A program made the translations under genes and the position numbers. Of a stretch of DNA of 64,000 bases, positions 16,040 through 24,739 are shown piece after piece. The notes below the pieces were generated by a model. That model saw only the letters and a program-made list of their open reading frames with translations, was not told the DNA's origin and did not search any database. The stretch is taken from positions 3,169 through 67,168 of the forward strand of contig JAKOSR010000090.1 of NCBI GenBank assembly GCA_029777225.1, given 5' to 3'. Origin of the DNA: Chloroflexota bacterium (lineage in GTDB: Bacteria > Chloroflexota > Anaerolineae > Anaerolineales > Anaerolineaceae). Every line of letters begins with the position of its first letter. Positions within the stretch are counted from its first letter, which is position 1.

Positions 16040-17458
16040 TTATCTGCCCTTGAAGCCCAGCACGGAGCCAAAAGTGCGCAGGAGAATGGTGACATCCATG
16101 GCCAGGCTGGCATGTTCGATATAGTACAGGTCGTACTCCAGCTTCACGGCAGTCTCTTCCACGGTTTCAGCGTAATTCTGATGAATCTGGGCCCACCCTG
16201 TGATGCCGGGCTTGACCAAAAGACGCGCGCGGTAAAACGGCACACGGCTTTGGAAAAGCGTGACCAGTTCGCTGCGTTCTGACCGCGGGCCGACGAGGGT
16301 CATTTCTCCGCGCAGGACATTGATGATTTGGGGCAGTTCATCCAGGTGGGATTTCCGTAACAGTTTCCCAGTTTTTGTAATACGCGGATCGTTATGGGCT
16401 GTGACCAGGGCCTCCCGGACCATGTCTTCATTGTTGCGCATGGTGCGGAATTTCAGGATTTGGTAAGGCTTGCCACCCCGACCCAGGCGTTCCTGCTGGT
16501 AAATTATCGGCTTTCCGGTGTCTATCATGATTAATAATGTAAAAATAGGATACAAAATACCCAGGATGAGCAGCACCGGGATGGCAATAATCAAGTCCAA
16601 AAGGCGCTTAAACAGGCGGTAAAAACCACTGGAGGGAGCCCTGTCCAGGAAGGAACGTATGACCCAATCTGACTCGAGCAAGTTAATTGGGACGCGCCCA
16701 GACAGGTTCTCGTAGTTTTCGACCATCGTTGAAAGGGTCAGACCTTTTTCCTGGGCGGTCAGTAAAGCTTGGAACATACCGTGATTCATCTCTCGCGAGA
16801 TGGCTAGAATCAAGTCGGTGATATCCTGGTCCTGCACGACCTGGGCGATGTTGGTGTGATTGCCAAGGATTGGGTAACCGTGGATGGTGTTGCCCAGCTT
16901 GGCGGGGTCGTCGTCGATGAGCCCTACCAGGGTGAGGGGTGGCGAGTCGTGCCTGGCAATCTCCTCCACCAGCGCGGTGCCGGCATTACCGGCGCCCACA
17001 ATCAGCACCCGCTTTTGGCGCATGCTGGCGCGGAAGAGCCGGATGTAGACCAGGCGCCACAAGAAGGTTAACACAGCCGCGCAGATGATGAAATAGGCCA
17101 CACCCAGCCTTGGGAGAGAATTGATTGGGGAGGCAAAGTAGATGACCAGGTAAATGGCCGTCGCGATTAATATGGCCAGGCCGATGGCTTTTAGCGTGGT
17201 TTTTGTGTTCGCCGATTTCTGCTGGTCGTAACTATCAATGAGCAGGACAACCCAGATGACAGGCATCAGGTAAAACCAGGCTGGGGCCCGGCTCTTGAAA
17301 AATTCAACTGAGAAGTTGAGCCAGGCATCACCTGAAGCCCAGAGGTAGAGCGCCAGGAAGAGTGCCACCACCGCGCAGCCAAAATCGCCCAGGATGAGCA
17401 GAATGCGCCGTTCAGAGTCTTCCAAACGCCACTTCTTATATGCTTGTTTTGCTTGCAT
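16040..17458 (-). CDS. undecaprenyl-phosphate sugar phosphotransferase (WbaP/WcaJ-like)
   Basis: This 472-residue polyisoprenyl-phosphate hexose-1-phosphate transferase starts glycan assembly on the lipid carrier. The first ~130 residues hold four to five membrane helices, then a nucleotide-binding-like domain with RVLIVGAGNAGTALVEE, then a helix and the catalytic domain with KFRTMRNNED, SHLDELPQIINVLRGEM, LVGPRSER and KPGITGWAQI. The start at 17458 has AGGAG seven bases upstream and overlaps the GT2 gene by 23 bases; a longer frame exists but lies inside that gene. Confidence 0.92.
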   Translation of the reverse strand: MQAKQAYKKWRLEDSERRILLILGDFGCAVVALFLALYLWASGDAWLNFSVEFFKSRAPAWFYLMPVIWVVLLIDSYDQQKSANTKTTLKAIGLAILIATAIYLVIYFASPINSLPRLGVAYFIICAAVLTFLWRLVYIRLFRASMRQKRVLIVGAGNAGTALVEEIARHDSPPLTLVGLIDDDPAKLGNTIHGYPILGNHTNIAQVVQDQDITDLILAISREMNHGMFQALLTAQEKGLTLSTMVENYENLSGRVPINLLESDWVIRSFLDRAPSSGFYRLFKRLLDLIIAIPVLLILGILYPIFTLLIMIDTGKPIIYQQERLGRGGKPYQILKFRTMRNNEDMVREALVTAHNDPRITKTGKLLRKSHLDELPQIINVLRGEMTLVGPRSERSELVTLFQSRVPFYRARLLVKPGITGWAQIHQNYAETVEETAVKLEYDLYYIEHASLAMDVTILLRTFGSVLGFKGR

Positions 17459-18473
17459 TCCGTTTCTCCTGCTTATCCTTTTTGGGGTTGATGGCCAGGC
17501 CGGCCAGGAAACCCGCGCCCCAGGCAAAGTGCATGGTGGCAATGGCGAGGGGAACGCCTGCCAGGTAATCAAAATCGCGTTTTTTGAGAGCAATCTGCAA
17601 CGCGACCCCAAGGATGATGGTCAAGTATATCCCTATCGTGGCCAGCAATAAAATGCGGGCGGGGTACCAAAAAAAGGCGGCAATCAGCAGCACCAATAAC
17701 CCTACCACGAACATGGGTGGCAAGGCCTGCCTGGGCCGAAGGGTGGATGGGTAGCGCTTTAACATCTGGGATTTCCAAAAGCCGTAGCGCCAGTATTGCC
17801 TGGCAAGCTCCGAGAGGTTCTTGCGGGCGAAGTAGACGCAGCGGCATCCCGGATCGAGCCAAATCCTACCCCCGCTTTGACGGATGCGCGTGTTGAATTC
17901 GTAATCCTCGTTGGCGAGCAGGCTCTCATCAAGGTAGCCAACCTGGTCAATCAGAGAACGTCTAAACGCGCCAAAGGGGACGGTATCCACGTACGCGGCT
18001 TTTGTGCCAAAGCGGTAGCGCGCGTCTCCAACGGCCAGGGGATGAGCCGCGGCGGCGGCAATCGAGCGCGCGATGAGGCTCTCGTTTTGAGGGGTGATAT
18101 CCCAAACCCCGCCCACGTTCTCGCCCAAACCTTTTTCGAGGGCATCCACAAGGCGCTTGACGTAGGGCTGGCTGGGCAGGGAATGCGCGTCCATGCGTAC
18201 GATGAACTCCCCACGGGAAGCTTTGATGGCAGTATTCACGCCCGCGGGAATGATTTGCAGAGGGTTATCCACCAGCACGACCTCGAGTTCGGGATGGTCC
18301 CGCGTAAATTGGGCGATGGACCCCCGAGTCCCATCCGTGGAAAAGCCATCCGCGATGACCACTTCCATCTGGTCGGTTGGGTAGGTTTGCGCGAGCAAAG
18401 CCTCCAAAACCTGGCGGATGGTTTTTTCTTCGTTACGACAGGGAATTACCACTGAGACGGTGGGTGTCATCAT
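17436..18473 (-). CDS. family 2 glycosyltransferase, membrane-anchored
   Basis: This 345-residue GT-A protein has VSVVIPCRNEEKTIRQVLEAL at the N terminus, ADGFSTDGTRG for nucleotide-sugar binding, and a metal-site strand FIVRMDAHSLP. The C-terminal third has three hydrophobic segments, so it is anchored in the membrane. It probably extends an undecaprenyl-linked glycan made by the overlapping sugar transferase. The ATG pair at 18473/18470 has no strong ribosome site, so the start may be either. The donor sugar cannot be told. Confidence 0.88.
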   Translation of the reverse strand: MMTPTVSVVIPCRNEEKTIRQVLEALLAQTYPTDQMEVVIADGFSTDGTRGSIAQFTRDHPELEVVLVDNPLQIIPAGVNTAIKASRGEFIVRMDAHSLPSQPYVKRLVDALEKGLGENVGGVWDITPQNESLIARSIAAAAAHPLAVGDARYRFGTKAAYVDTVPFGAFRRSLIDQVGYLDESLLANEDYEFNTRIRQSGGRIWLDPGCRCVYFARKNLSELARQYWRYGFWKSQMLKRYPSTLRPRQALPPMFVVGLLVLLIAAFFWYPARILLLATIGIYLTIILGVALQIALKKRDFDYLAGVPLAIATMHFAWGAGFLAGLAINPKKDKQEKRNASKTSI

Positions 18474-18507
18474 GGGGTCTGATGGTCTGCCTTTTTCAAA
18501 TGCTGGG

Positions 18508-18921
18508 TCACGCGAGGGGTTGTCCTGGTATCACCGCGATGGCTTCCACCTCAACCAGGCCACCTTTGGGCAGCGCGGCCACCTGCACCGCGGAACGCGC
18601 GGGGAACTCCGCTGTGAAAAAACCGGCATACATTTTGTTGACCAGGGCGAAATCGTGGATGTCGCTGAGAAAAACTGTGGTCTTGACAACATTTTCAAGG
18701 CTGGTACCGGCCGCTTCCAGGACTGTTTTCAGGTTGGTCAGTGCCTGCCAGGCCTGGGCTTGCACGTCGCCTTCGACCAGGTTTCCGGTGGTTGGGTCAA
18801 TCCCGAGCTGACCTGAAACAAAAACCAGCCCGTTGGCTTTCACCGCGATAGAATAAGGGCCAATCGCGGCCGGGGCCTTTTCGGAGGTAACAATACTTTT
18901 TGAAGTGTTGCCAGGGTTCAT
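18508..18921 (-). CDS. ridA: RidA family enamine/imine deaminase
   Basis: This 137-residue protein matches the YjgF/YER057c/UK114 family that hydrolyses reactive enamines such as 2-aminoacrylate left by PLP enzymes. The signature AIGPYSIAV near the start, FVSGQLGIDP, and the C-terminal PARSAVQVAALPKGG with the substrate-binding Arg are intact. It is the first gene of the minus-strand operon whose last enzyme is a PLP desulfhydrase/deaminase, which fits a protective role there. Confidence 0.93.
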   Translation of the reverse strand: MNPGNTSKSIVTSEKAPAAIGPYSIAVKANGLVFVSGQLGIDPTTGNLVEGDVQAQAWQALTNLKTVLEAAGTSLENVVKTTVFLSDIHDFALVNKMYAGFFTAEFPARSAVQVAALPKGGLVEVEAIAVIPGQPLA

Positions 18922-19044
18922 GAGTTGACCTTTCCGTGTGGATTTTGGAACCTATTATAACATCTGGCCTTTTCGGGCCCGGGGACTATGACACCTGGGA
19001 ACGAAAAGGGAGCGTGACGAGAGCGCGATGCGACCGGGCGGGGG

Positions 19045-19362
19045 TTAAGCCTGCCAATCGCCCACGCCTTTCCAACAATGGTCAAGGTGTTCGGCCATTA
19101 CCGGGCCCATCTTGTTCTGGATGGTCATCCTGACGGCCATCATCAACGGCAACCCACCTATTTGGTAAACGCGCCGGCCGATATCCTTGGCTTCCCGGTG
19201 GTGAAATTGGCCATCAAAAGGCCCGCCTGGTTGCAGCGACAGGAAATCGTCCGTTTTGCCAATTTTCACCAATTTGTTGATCAGACCTTTGATTTCAGCT
19301 TTGCTCTGGGCATCGAGCGCGCGAATCTCGGGCTCGCCAATTAGTTTTGATATCAAACTCAT
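19045..19362 (-). CDS. uncharacterised 105-residue protein
   Basis: A soluble, mostly helical small protein I do not recognise. The N-terminal half is charged (SKAEIKGLINKLVKIGK), the middle carries FDGQFHHREA and the end is Met-rich with a HLDHCW motif that could bind a metal. AGAGGA stands seven bases before the ATG, which supports a real gene. It sits alone between the RidA gene (same strand) and greA (divergent). Confidence 0.6.
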   Translation of the reverse strand: MSLISKLIGEPEIRALDAQSKAEIKGLINKLVKIGKTDDFLSLQPGGPFDGQFHHREAKDIGRRVYQIGGLPLMMAVRMTIQNKMGPVMAEHLDHCWKGVGDWQA

Positions 19363-19480
19363 GTCGGGTTCCTCTCTGCGATTACGTAAAATAATTATAC
19401 GTGATGTCCACCCTAACCCGACCTGGAAGGTGGATATGTATTTTACTCACTCCCTGCCCGGGTGGGCACCAAATAGTATC

Positions 19481-19507
19481 TTGATATGGAGTTTGTTATG
19501 CTATAAT
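19481..19507 (+). promoter_or_regulatory. predicted greA promoter with extended -10
   Basis: A perfect TATAAT at 19502-19507 is preceded by TGC (extended -10). TTGATA lies 15 bases upstream, a short spacing the extended element could offset. The ~90-base leader then has a GAAAGC/GCTTTC hairpin followed by T-rich sequence. Confidence 0.6.
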
Positions 19508-19599
19508 ATGTTCGCGTTCTGAAAGCGGAGCTTTCTCAGCGCGTTTTGTTTTTGACCTGTCACGTCATGGACAGGGATGATTGAAAAAAAGGAAATTCA

Positions 19600-20064
19600 A
19601 TGGCAAGTTCTTATCTTACACGTGAGGGATACGAAAAAGCGGAGAAGGAGCTCGAAACACTTCGCTTACAAAAACGCAAAGAGGTCGCTGAGCGGCTTCA
19701 GGACGCCATGGAAGATGGTGAACTGATTGAAAACGCTGAGTACGAAGCGGCGAAGAATGAGCAGGCGTTCGTGGAAGGCCGCATCAAGGAACTGGAGTTG
19801 TTGCTCGCCAACGCGCATATCATCCAGGAAGAGGAAACGGAAAGCGACACGGTAACGGTGGGCAGCACGGTGACCATCCGCGTGGAGGATGACGCACCGG
19901 AGACTTACAAGATTGTTGGCCCCGTGGAAGCCAACCCCCGCGAAAACCGAATCTCACACGAATCCCCGATAGGCAAGGCCCTGTTGAATCACAAGACCGG
20001 CGATAAGGTCAAGGTGGTTGCCCCAGGCGGGGAATTCACGGTTGAGATTCTAAAGTGCGTTTAG
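19600..20064 (+). CDS. greA: transcription elongation factor GreA
   Basis: This 154-residue factor stimulates transcript cleavage in backtracked RNA polymerase. The N-terminal coiled coil (1-75) carries the acidic tip region EDGELIENAEYEAAKNEQ, and the C-terminal FKBP-like domain ends with GEFTVEILKCV. AAAGGA lies before the ATG. It is preceded by a predicted extended -10 promoter and followed by a hairpin before lysS. Confidence 0.95.
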   Translation: MASSYLTREGYEKAEKELETLRLQKRKEVAERLQDAMEDGELIENAEYEAAKNEQAFVEGRIKELELLLANAHIIQEEETESDTVTVGSTVTIRVEDDAPETYKIVGPVEANPRENRISHESPIGKALLNHKTGDKVKVVAPGGEFTVEILKCV

Positions 20065-20081
20065 ACCCCAACGGTTTATTT

Positions 20082-20116
20082 GCCCCACCTGGGAACTCCA
20101 CGGTGGGGCGTCTTTT
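20082..20116 (+). terminator. greA-lysS intergenic terminator or attenuator
   Basis: GCCCCACC pairs with GGTGGGGC around a 12-base loop and is followed by GTCTTTT. It ends 18 bases before the lysS start, so part of the transcription probably reads through into lysS. Confidence 0.6.
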
Positions 20117-20133
20117 AATGTAAAGGAGTAACG

Positions 20134-21669
20134 ATGCTTGAGGATGATTTCTCTGAACTTGAGACTCTGAGGCTCGAAAAAATTAATCGGCTGCGCGAGC
20201 AAGGGATTGAACCTTACCCGACGACCACTTTTATCACCCACACCACAGCTGAAGCCGTGGCGGCATTTGAAGCGGTGGAGGCGGACGCGGATGCCGCACT
20301 AACGGCGGTGGTGCTGGCTGGCCGGCTGCGCGCCATCCGTAACATGGGGAAACTCAGTTTCGCGCATATCGAGGACCGCTCGGGGAAGCTGCAACTGCTT
20401 TTGCGGGTCAATGAACTCGGGCAGGAGAAGCTGGACGCTTTTGTCAGCGATTTTGACCTGGGAGATTTCATTGAAGCTTCGGGCACCATGATGCGCACCA
20501 AGCGCGGCGAGGTTACCTTGCTGGTGGAAGACTTCCGCATGCTTGCCAAGGCGCTGCTGCAGTTGCCTGCGGACAAGGATGAGGTGGTCAACGGGGAGGT
20601 CATTAGGCATGCTGTGCTGACCGACCCTGAAACACGTTATCGCCAGCGTTACGTTGACCTGGCGGTCAACCCGGAAGTACGCGAGATTTTCAGCAAACGC
20701 ACCGCGACCATACGGGCTTTACGCGCGTTCCTGGATGAACGTGGTTTCCAGGAAGTGGAAACGCCCATCCTGCAGCCCATCTACGGTGGTGCCGCGGCGC
20801 GACCCTTTACGACATTCCACAATGAACTGAACCAAGAGCTTTACCTGCGCATCAGCTTTGAACTGTATCTCAAACGGCTGATTGTGGGCGGGCTGGAGCG
20901 CGTCTATGAAATTGGCCGGGACTTCCGCAACGAAGGAGTCTCCTTTAAGCATAACCCCGAGTTTACCCAGCTTGAGTTTTACATGGCTTACGCAGATTAC
21001 CACACCATCATGGAAATGACCGAACAAATGATTTCCTTCGTCGCCCAGCAGGTCTTGGGGACGCAAAAAATCAACTTCAATGGCCATGAAATCGACCTGA
21101 CCCCGCCCTGGAACCGTGTGCAAATCCGCCAGGGACTGATTGACCATGCCGGCATTGATATCAACGATTATCCCAATGCCGTGGCGCTTTCCGAATGGCT
21201 CAAGGAACATCATATCGACCATAAGCCGGATGCCCCGCGTGGCAAATTGATTGGCGTCCTGATGGAGGAATTCCTTGAACCCATCCTGATCCAGCCGACC
21301 TTCCTTTATGACTACCCGCGGGATATCTCGCCCTTGGCCAAGAATGTGCCGGGTGACCCGCAAACTGTGGAACGTTTTGAAGGATTTATTGGGGGCGTGG
21401 AGCTCTGCAATGCCTTTACGGAACTCAATGACCCCATGGAACAGGAAAAGCGATTCACCGAAATGGGCCGCGCCTACGCTGAGAACGAAGAAGAACGGCA
21501 TCCTATGGACGAGGATTTCCTCAAGGCTTTGGCCTATGGCATGCCTCCCACGGGCGGCTTTGGCATCGGGGTTGACAGGCTGGTGATGATGCTCACCGAA
21601 CAGCGCTCACTTAAAGAGGTCATCCTGTTTCCACCCTTGCGTGATACAGAAAGTGGACCAAGCGCCTGA
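20134..21669 (+). CDS. lysS: lysyl-tRNA synthetase, class II
   Basis: This 511-residue enzyme charges tRNA-Lys. An N-terminal OB-fold anticodon domain (about 50-160) precedes the class II core: motif 1 around FLDERGFQEVETPILQP, motif 2 FRNEGVSFKHNPEFTQLEFY and motif 3 GFGIGVDRLVMMLT. AAAGGAG lies upstream of the ATG. It is a typical length for the family. The stop is followed at once by the promoter-like region of the sigma factor gene. Confidence 0.96.
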   Translation: MLEDDFSELETLRLEKINRLREQGIEPYPTTTFITHTTAEAVAAFEAVEADADAALTAVVLAGRLRAIRNMGKLSFAHIEDRSGKLQLLLRVNELGQEKLDAFVSDFDLGDFIEASGTMMRTKRGEVTLLVEDFRMLAKALLQLPADKDEVVNGEVIRHAVLTDPETRYRQRYVDLAVNPEVREIFSKRTATIRALRAFLDERGFQEVETPILQPIYGGAAARPFTTFHNELNQELYLRISFELYLKRLIVGGLERVYEIGRDFRNEGVSFKHNPEFTQLEFYMAYADYHTIMEMTEQMISFVAQQVLGTQKINFNGHEIDLTPPWNRVQIRQGLIDHAGIDINDYPNAVALSEWLKEHHIDHKPDAPRGKLIGVLMEEFLEPILIQPTFLYDYPRDISPLAKNVPGDPQTVERFEGFIGGVELCNAFTELNDPMEQEKRFTEMGRAYAENEEERHPMDEDFLKALAYGMPPTGGFGIGVDRLVMMLTEQRSLKEVILFPPLRDTESGPSA

Positions 21670-21697
21670 TAATCGTATAAAATAATAGCGGAGGGTG

Positions 21698-21723
21698 TGT
21701 TGCTTGGCGTGTAACTTGCAACA
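21698..21723. promoter_or_regulatory. inverted repeat before the sigma factor gene
   Basis: TGTTGC at 21698-21703 and GCAACA at 21718-21723 form a perfect inverted repeat with a 14-base centre, ending eight bases before the ATG and just upstream of the ribosome site. It could be an operator or an RNA hairpin that limits translation. Confidence 0.35.
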
Positions 21724-21731
21724 TAAGGGCT

Positions 21732-22352
21732 ATGAACGAAGCAGATTTGATTGATCGAGCTGTTCAAGGCGATCTTGATGCTTTCAATGACCTTGTTCTC
21801 CTGTACCAGGATATTGCCTACAACACCGCCTATCGCATCATGGCTGATTCTTCCGCCGCGGCTGACGCGACGCAGGAAGCAGTTATTTCCATGTACCGCA
21901 AGCTGGATGGCTACCGGGGCGGGTCTTTCAAAAGCTGGTTTCTAAGAATTGTCACCAATGCTTGTTACGACGAGCTGCGCCGTAACCGGCGCCGACCAAC
22001 GGTACCCCTGGAACCTGAAACGGACGATGGGGAACTGATTGAATCCGCGGATTGGATGGAAGACAAATCGGCCGGACCTGAAGAGACCCTCTCGCAAAAA
22101 GAGCTCGAGCTTGCCATCCAAAACTGCCTGAACGACCTGGAAGAAAAGTTCAGGGTTGTGATGGTGATGGTGGACATCTCAGGTGAAAACTACGATGCTG
22201 TCGCTTCGGCCATTGGGCGCCCGATAGGAACGGTGAAGAGCCGGCTGGCGCGCGCCCGCCTTAAAATGCAGGACTGCCTGCAGGGGACAATGGAACTTTT
22301 GCCCGACAAATTCCGTCCTATGGGTGAGGAAAAAGATGATTTCGCAAGCTAG
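21732..22352 (+). CDS. ECF-type RNA polymerase sigma factor
   Basis: This 206-residue sigma factor has region 2 (about 10-85, including ATQEAVISMYRKLDGYRGG and SFKSWFLRIVTNACYDELRR) and region 4 (about 135-185, including GENYDAVASAIGRPIGTVKSR), joined by an acidic linker. AAGGG lies before the ATG. The next gene, a membrane anti-sigma-like protein, overlaps its end by 17 bases, the standard arrangement for an ECF pair. The signal it answers to is unknown. Confidence 0.93.
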   Translation: MNEADLIDRAVQGDLDAFNDLVLLYQDIAYNTAYRIMADSSAAADATQEAVISMYRKLDGYRGGSFKSWFLRIVTNACYDELRRNRRRPTVPLEPETDDGELIESADWMEDKSAGPEETLSQKELELAIQNCLNDLEEKFRVVMVMVDISGENYDAVASAIGRPIGTVKSRLARARLKMQDCLQGTMELLPDKFRPMGEEKDDFAS

Positions 22353-23163
22353 GATCTCCCCCAAGGATATGGAAGAGCTCTGTGCCTATATTGACAACGA
22401 GCTGACAGAACAGGAACGAAGCAGTTTTGAAGAGAAGCTGGCCCGCTCCGTGGTTCTGCAGAAGGCGTTAATTGACCAGCGCAAGCTCTGTGAAACCATC
22501 CGGGCAATACCGGCGCGAAAAGCGCCACGCAACTTTACGCTGACCACGCTTGAGGCACGGGAGGCACGTAAAGGTCGCTTTTTGTTACCCCTTTTCAGCT
22601 GGGCTTCGGTTTTGGCAGTTGCCCTTTTGGCTGTTTTGATGGTGAGCGAGTTCGCTTTCAAGAATTTCGCGGTTGCCACCGCGCCCATGGAAACCCAGGC
22701 ACCCATGCTGGCAATGGGCGCGGAGAGTGACCTGGCTGCCGAACCCACCACGAACCCGCCACTGATCACCTGGAGTTACCCTTATGTGGGCGGAGGCGCA
22801 GGCGGAAGTGGCCTGCCTAACACCGCGCAAGCCCAACCAATTCCCCCTTACTATGGCCTGGGTGGAGGGCCGGCAGCGGCAGGCAAGCAGGGCGTGGAGG
22901 AAGGCACCCCCACGGAAACGCCAACGGTAGGGGAAACCCCCGCGGTTCCCGTGGAAGCGACCCCCATCATCTTTGGCATCCGGGAAGACGCGCTTGGCCA
23001 GGTTATTGAAACCTCGCATCCGGCTGAATTTGTACCGCTGACGCAGATTGCCGAAGCGGTCGCAGAGCCCCAGGGTTTGGTCTCACCAGCGGTCAAGCTG
23101 ACCCTGGCGGGATTGGCCGTGGTGTTTGGGCTGGCCGCCCTGTTCCTGTATCGAAAAAGATAA
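22336..23163 (+). CDS. membrane anti-sigma factor-like protein
   Basis: This 275-residue protein starts with an anti-sigma-like helical domain (ELCAYIDNELTEQERSSFEEKLA). It lacks the HxxxCxxC zinc motif seen in many such proteins. A membrane helix at about 88-107 is followed by a long Gly/Pro/Thr-rich outside region and a second membrane helix at the C terminus ending in YRKR. The ATG at 22336 has GAGG upstream and overlaps the sigma gene. It probably holds the sigma factor at the membrane until a stress signal; regulated proteolysis is plausible but not shown. Confidence 0.8.
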   Translation: MISQARISPKDMEELCAYIDNELTEQERSSFEEKLARSVVLQKALIDQRKLCETIRAIPARKAPRNFTLTTLEAREARKGRFLLPLFSWASVLAVALLAVLMVSEFAFKNFAVATAPMETQAPMLAMGAESDLAAEPTTNPPLITWSYPYVGGGAGGSGLPNTAQAQPIPPYYGLGGGPAAAGKQGVEEGTPTETPTVGETPAVPVEATPIIFGIREDALGQVIETSHPAEFVPLTQIAEAVAEPQGLVSPAVKLTLAGLAVVFGLAALFLYRKR

Positions 23164-23183
23164 ATTTAGAATGGTAAAAAACA

Positions 23184-23211
23184 ACAAGCCGTCCCATGCG
23201 GGACGGCTTGT
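23184..23211. terminator. bidirectional terminator between converging genes
   Basis: A perfect 12-base stem (ACAAGCCGTCCC with GGGACGGCTTGT) and a four-base loop lie between the anti-sigma gene and metK, which converge here. Confidence 0.8.
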
Positions 23212-23232
23212 ATTGTTCATTAGGGGCGAAGG

Positions 23233-24465
23233 CTATTCCAGGCCCAAGGCCTTTTTGAGGTCGGCGACTTTGTTTGTTTTCTCCCAGGTCAAATCAAGGT
23301 CATCACGGCCGAAGTGGCCATAGGCGGCCAACTGGCGATAAATCGGACGCAGGAGGTTGAGGTCGCGGATGATGGCGCGGGGGCGGAGGTCGAACACCTG
23401 GCTAATCGCTTCGGCAATCCGGCTGTCTTCGACGGTGCCTGTGCCAAAGGTTTCCACATTGATGCTCAGGGGTTTGGCAATGCCAATGGCATAGGAAAGC
23501 TGGACTTCGCAGCGGGAAGCCAGCCTGGCTGCCACCACGTTTTTGGCGACCCAGCGGGCCGCGTAGGCTGCGGAACGGTCGACCTTTGTCGGGTCCTTGC
23601 CACTGAACGCGCCGCCACCATGCCGGCCCATGCCGCCATAGGTATCGACGATAATCTTACGTCCGGTCAGGCCGGCATCACCCATGGGGCCACCCACCAC
23701 GAAACGGCCGGTTGGATTGGTGTAAATGAGGGTGTTTTCATCCAGCAGTTCCTTTGGCAGGACTTTGAAAATGACCTGTTCCTTGAGGTCCTGGCTGATG
23801 CGCTCATTGGTGAGGGTCTTCCCCTCGAACTTGTCGGCGTGCTGGGTGCTGATGAGAACGGTATGGATGCGGGCGACTTTGCCGTAGTGGTATTCCACGG
23901 TTACCTGGCTCTTACCGTCAGGATACATCCAACCAAGGGTGCCGTTTTTGCGCACTTCCGCCATACGGCGGCAGAGCTTGTGGGCGTAGTAGATGGGCGC
24001 CGGCATAAGCACGTCGGTTTCATCACAGGCGAACCCGAACATAAGGCCCTGGTCACCCGCGCCGCCGGCTTCCAAGTATTCCTCCGTGTATTCCGTGGTC
24101 TTGCCCTTTTTGCCGTTGTGGTCCACACCACGGGCAATATCTGGCGACTGATTGGCCAGGGCGGTCAGCACACCGCAGGTGGAGGCATCAAAGCCTTTTT
24201 TACCGCGGTCATAGCCGATTTCGCCAACTACCTTGCGCACAAGGTGGTCGATATCCACAAATCCTTGCGTGGTGATTTCCCCAAAGGTCATCACGTAACC
24301 AGTTTTGGTGGCTGTTTCGCAGGCCACGCGGCTGTTGGGGTCCTGGGCAATGAGCTCATCCAGCACAGCGTCACTGACCTGGTCGCAAAGCTTGTCGGGG
24401 TGCCCTTCGGTGACCGATTCAGAAGTGAACAGGTACTTGGGCGAATTCATAAACGTTGTTGTCAT
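23233..24465 (-). CDS. metK: S-adenosylmethionine synthetase
   Basis: This 410-residue enzyme makes SAM from methionine and ATP. It shows FTSESVTEGHPDKLCDQVSDA at the N terminus, GAGDQGLMFGFACDET, and the P-loop-like GGGAFSGKDPTKVDRSAAY. GAGGAGG precedes the ATG. The gene lies behind a SAM-I riboswitch and terminator with its own promoter, so it should be shut off when SAM is plentiful. Confidence 0.97.
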   Translation of the reverse strand: MTTTFMNSPKYLFTSESVTEGHPDKLCDQVSDAVLDELIAQDPNSRVACETATKTGYVMTFGEITTQGFVDIDHLVRKVVGEIGYDRGKKGFDASTCGVLTALANQSPDIARGVDHNGKKGKTTEYTEEYLEAGGAGDQGLMFGFACDETDVLMPAPIYYAHKLCRRMAEVRKNGTLGWMYPDGKSQVTVEYHYGKVARIHTVLISTQHADKFEGKTLTNERISQDLKEQVIFKVLPKELLDENTLIYTNPTGRFVVGGPMGDAGLTGRKIIVDTYGGMGRHGGGAFSGKDPTKVDRSAAYAARWVAKNVVAARLASRCEVQLSYAIGIAKPLSINVETFGTGTVEDSRIAEAISQVFDLRPRAIIRDLNLLRPIYRQLAAYGHFGRDDLDLTWEKTNKVADLKKALGLE

Positions 24466-24492
24466 ATGGTTAACCTCCTCAGGTTAGTAATA

Positions 24493-24640
<148 letters not shown>

Positions 24641-24664
24641 TTTTAGGGGCTATTCGATTGTGTT

Positions 24665-24695
24665 GTTATATATCACAAACCATGAAAATTGACAA
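24665..24695 (-). promoter_or_regulatory. predicted metK/riboswitch promoter
   Basis: On the minus strand TTGTCA (24695-24690) is followed after 17 bases by TATATA (24672-24667), overlapping TATAAC with 19-base spacing. It lies about 30 bases upstream of the aptamer. Confidence 0.65.
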
Positions 24696-24739
24696 GACGC
24701 GGCCTGCGTGTAGAAGGATATTGACCTGGCCGCCTCCCA

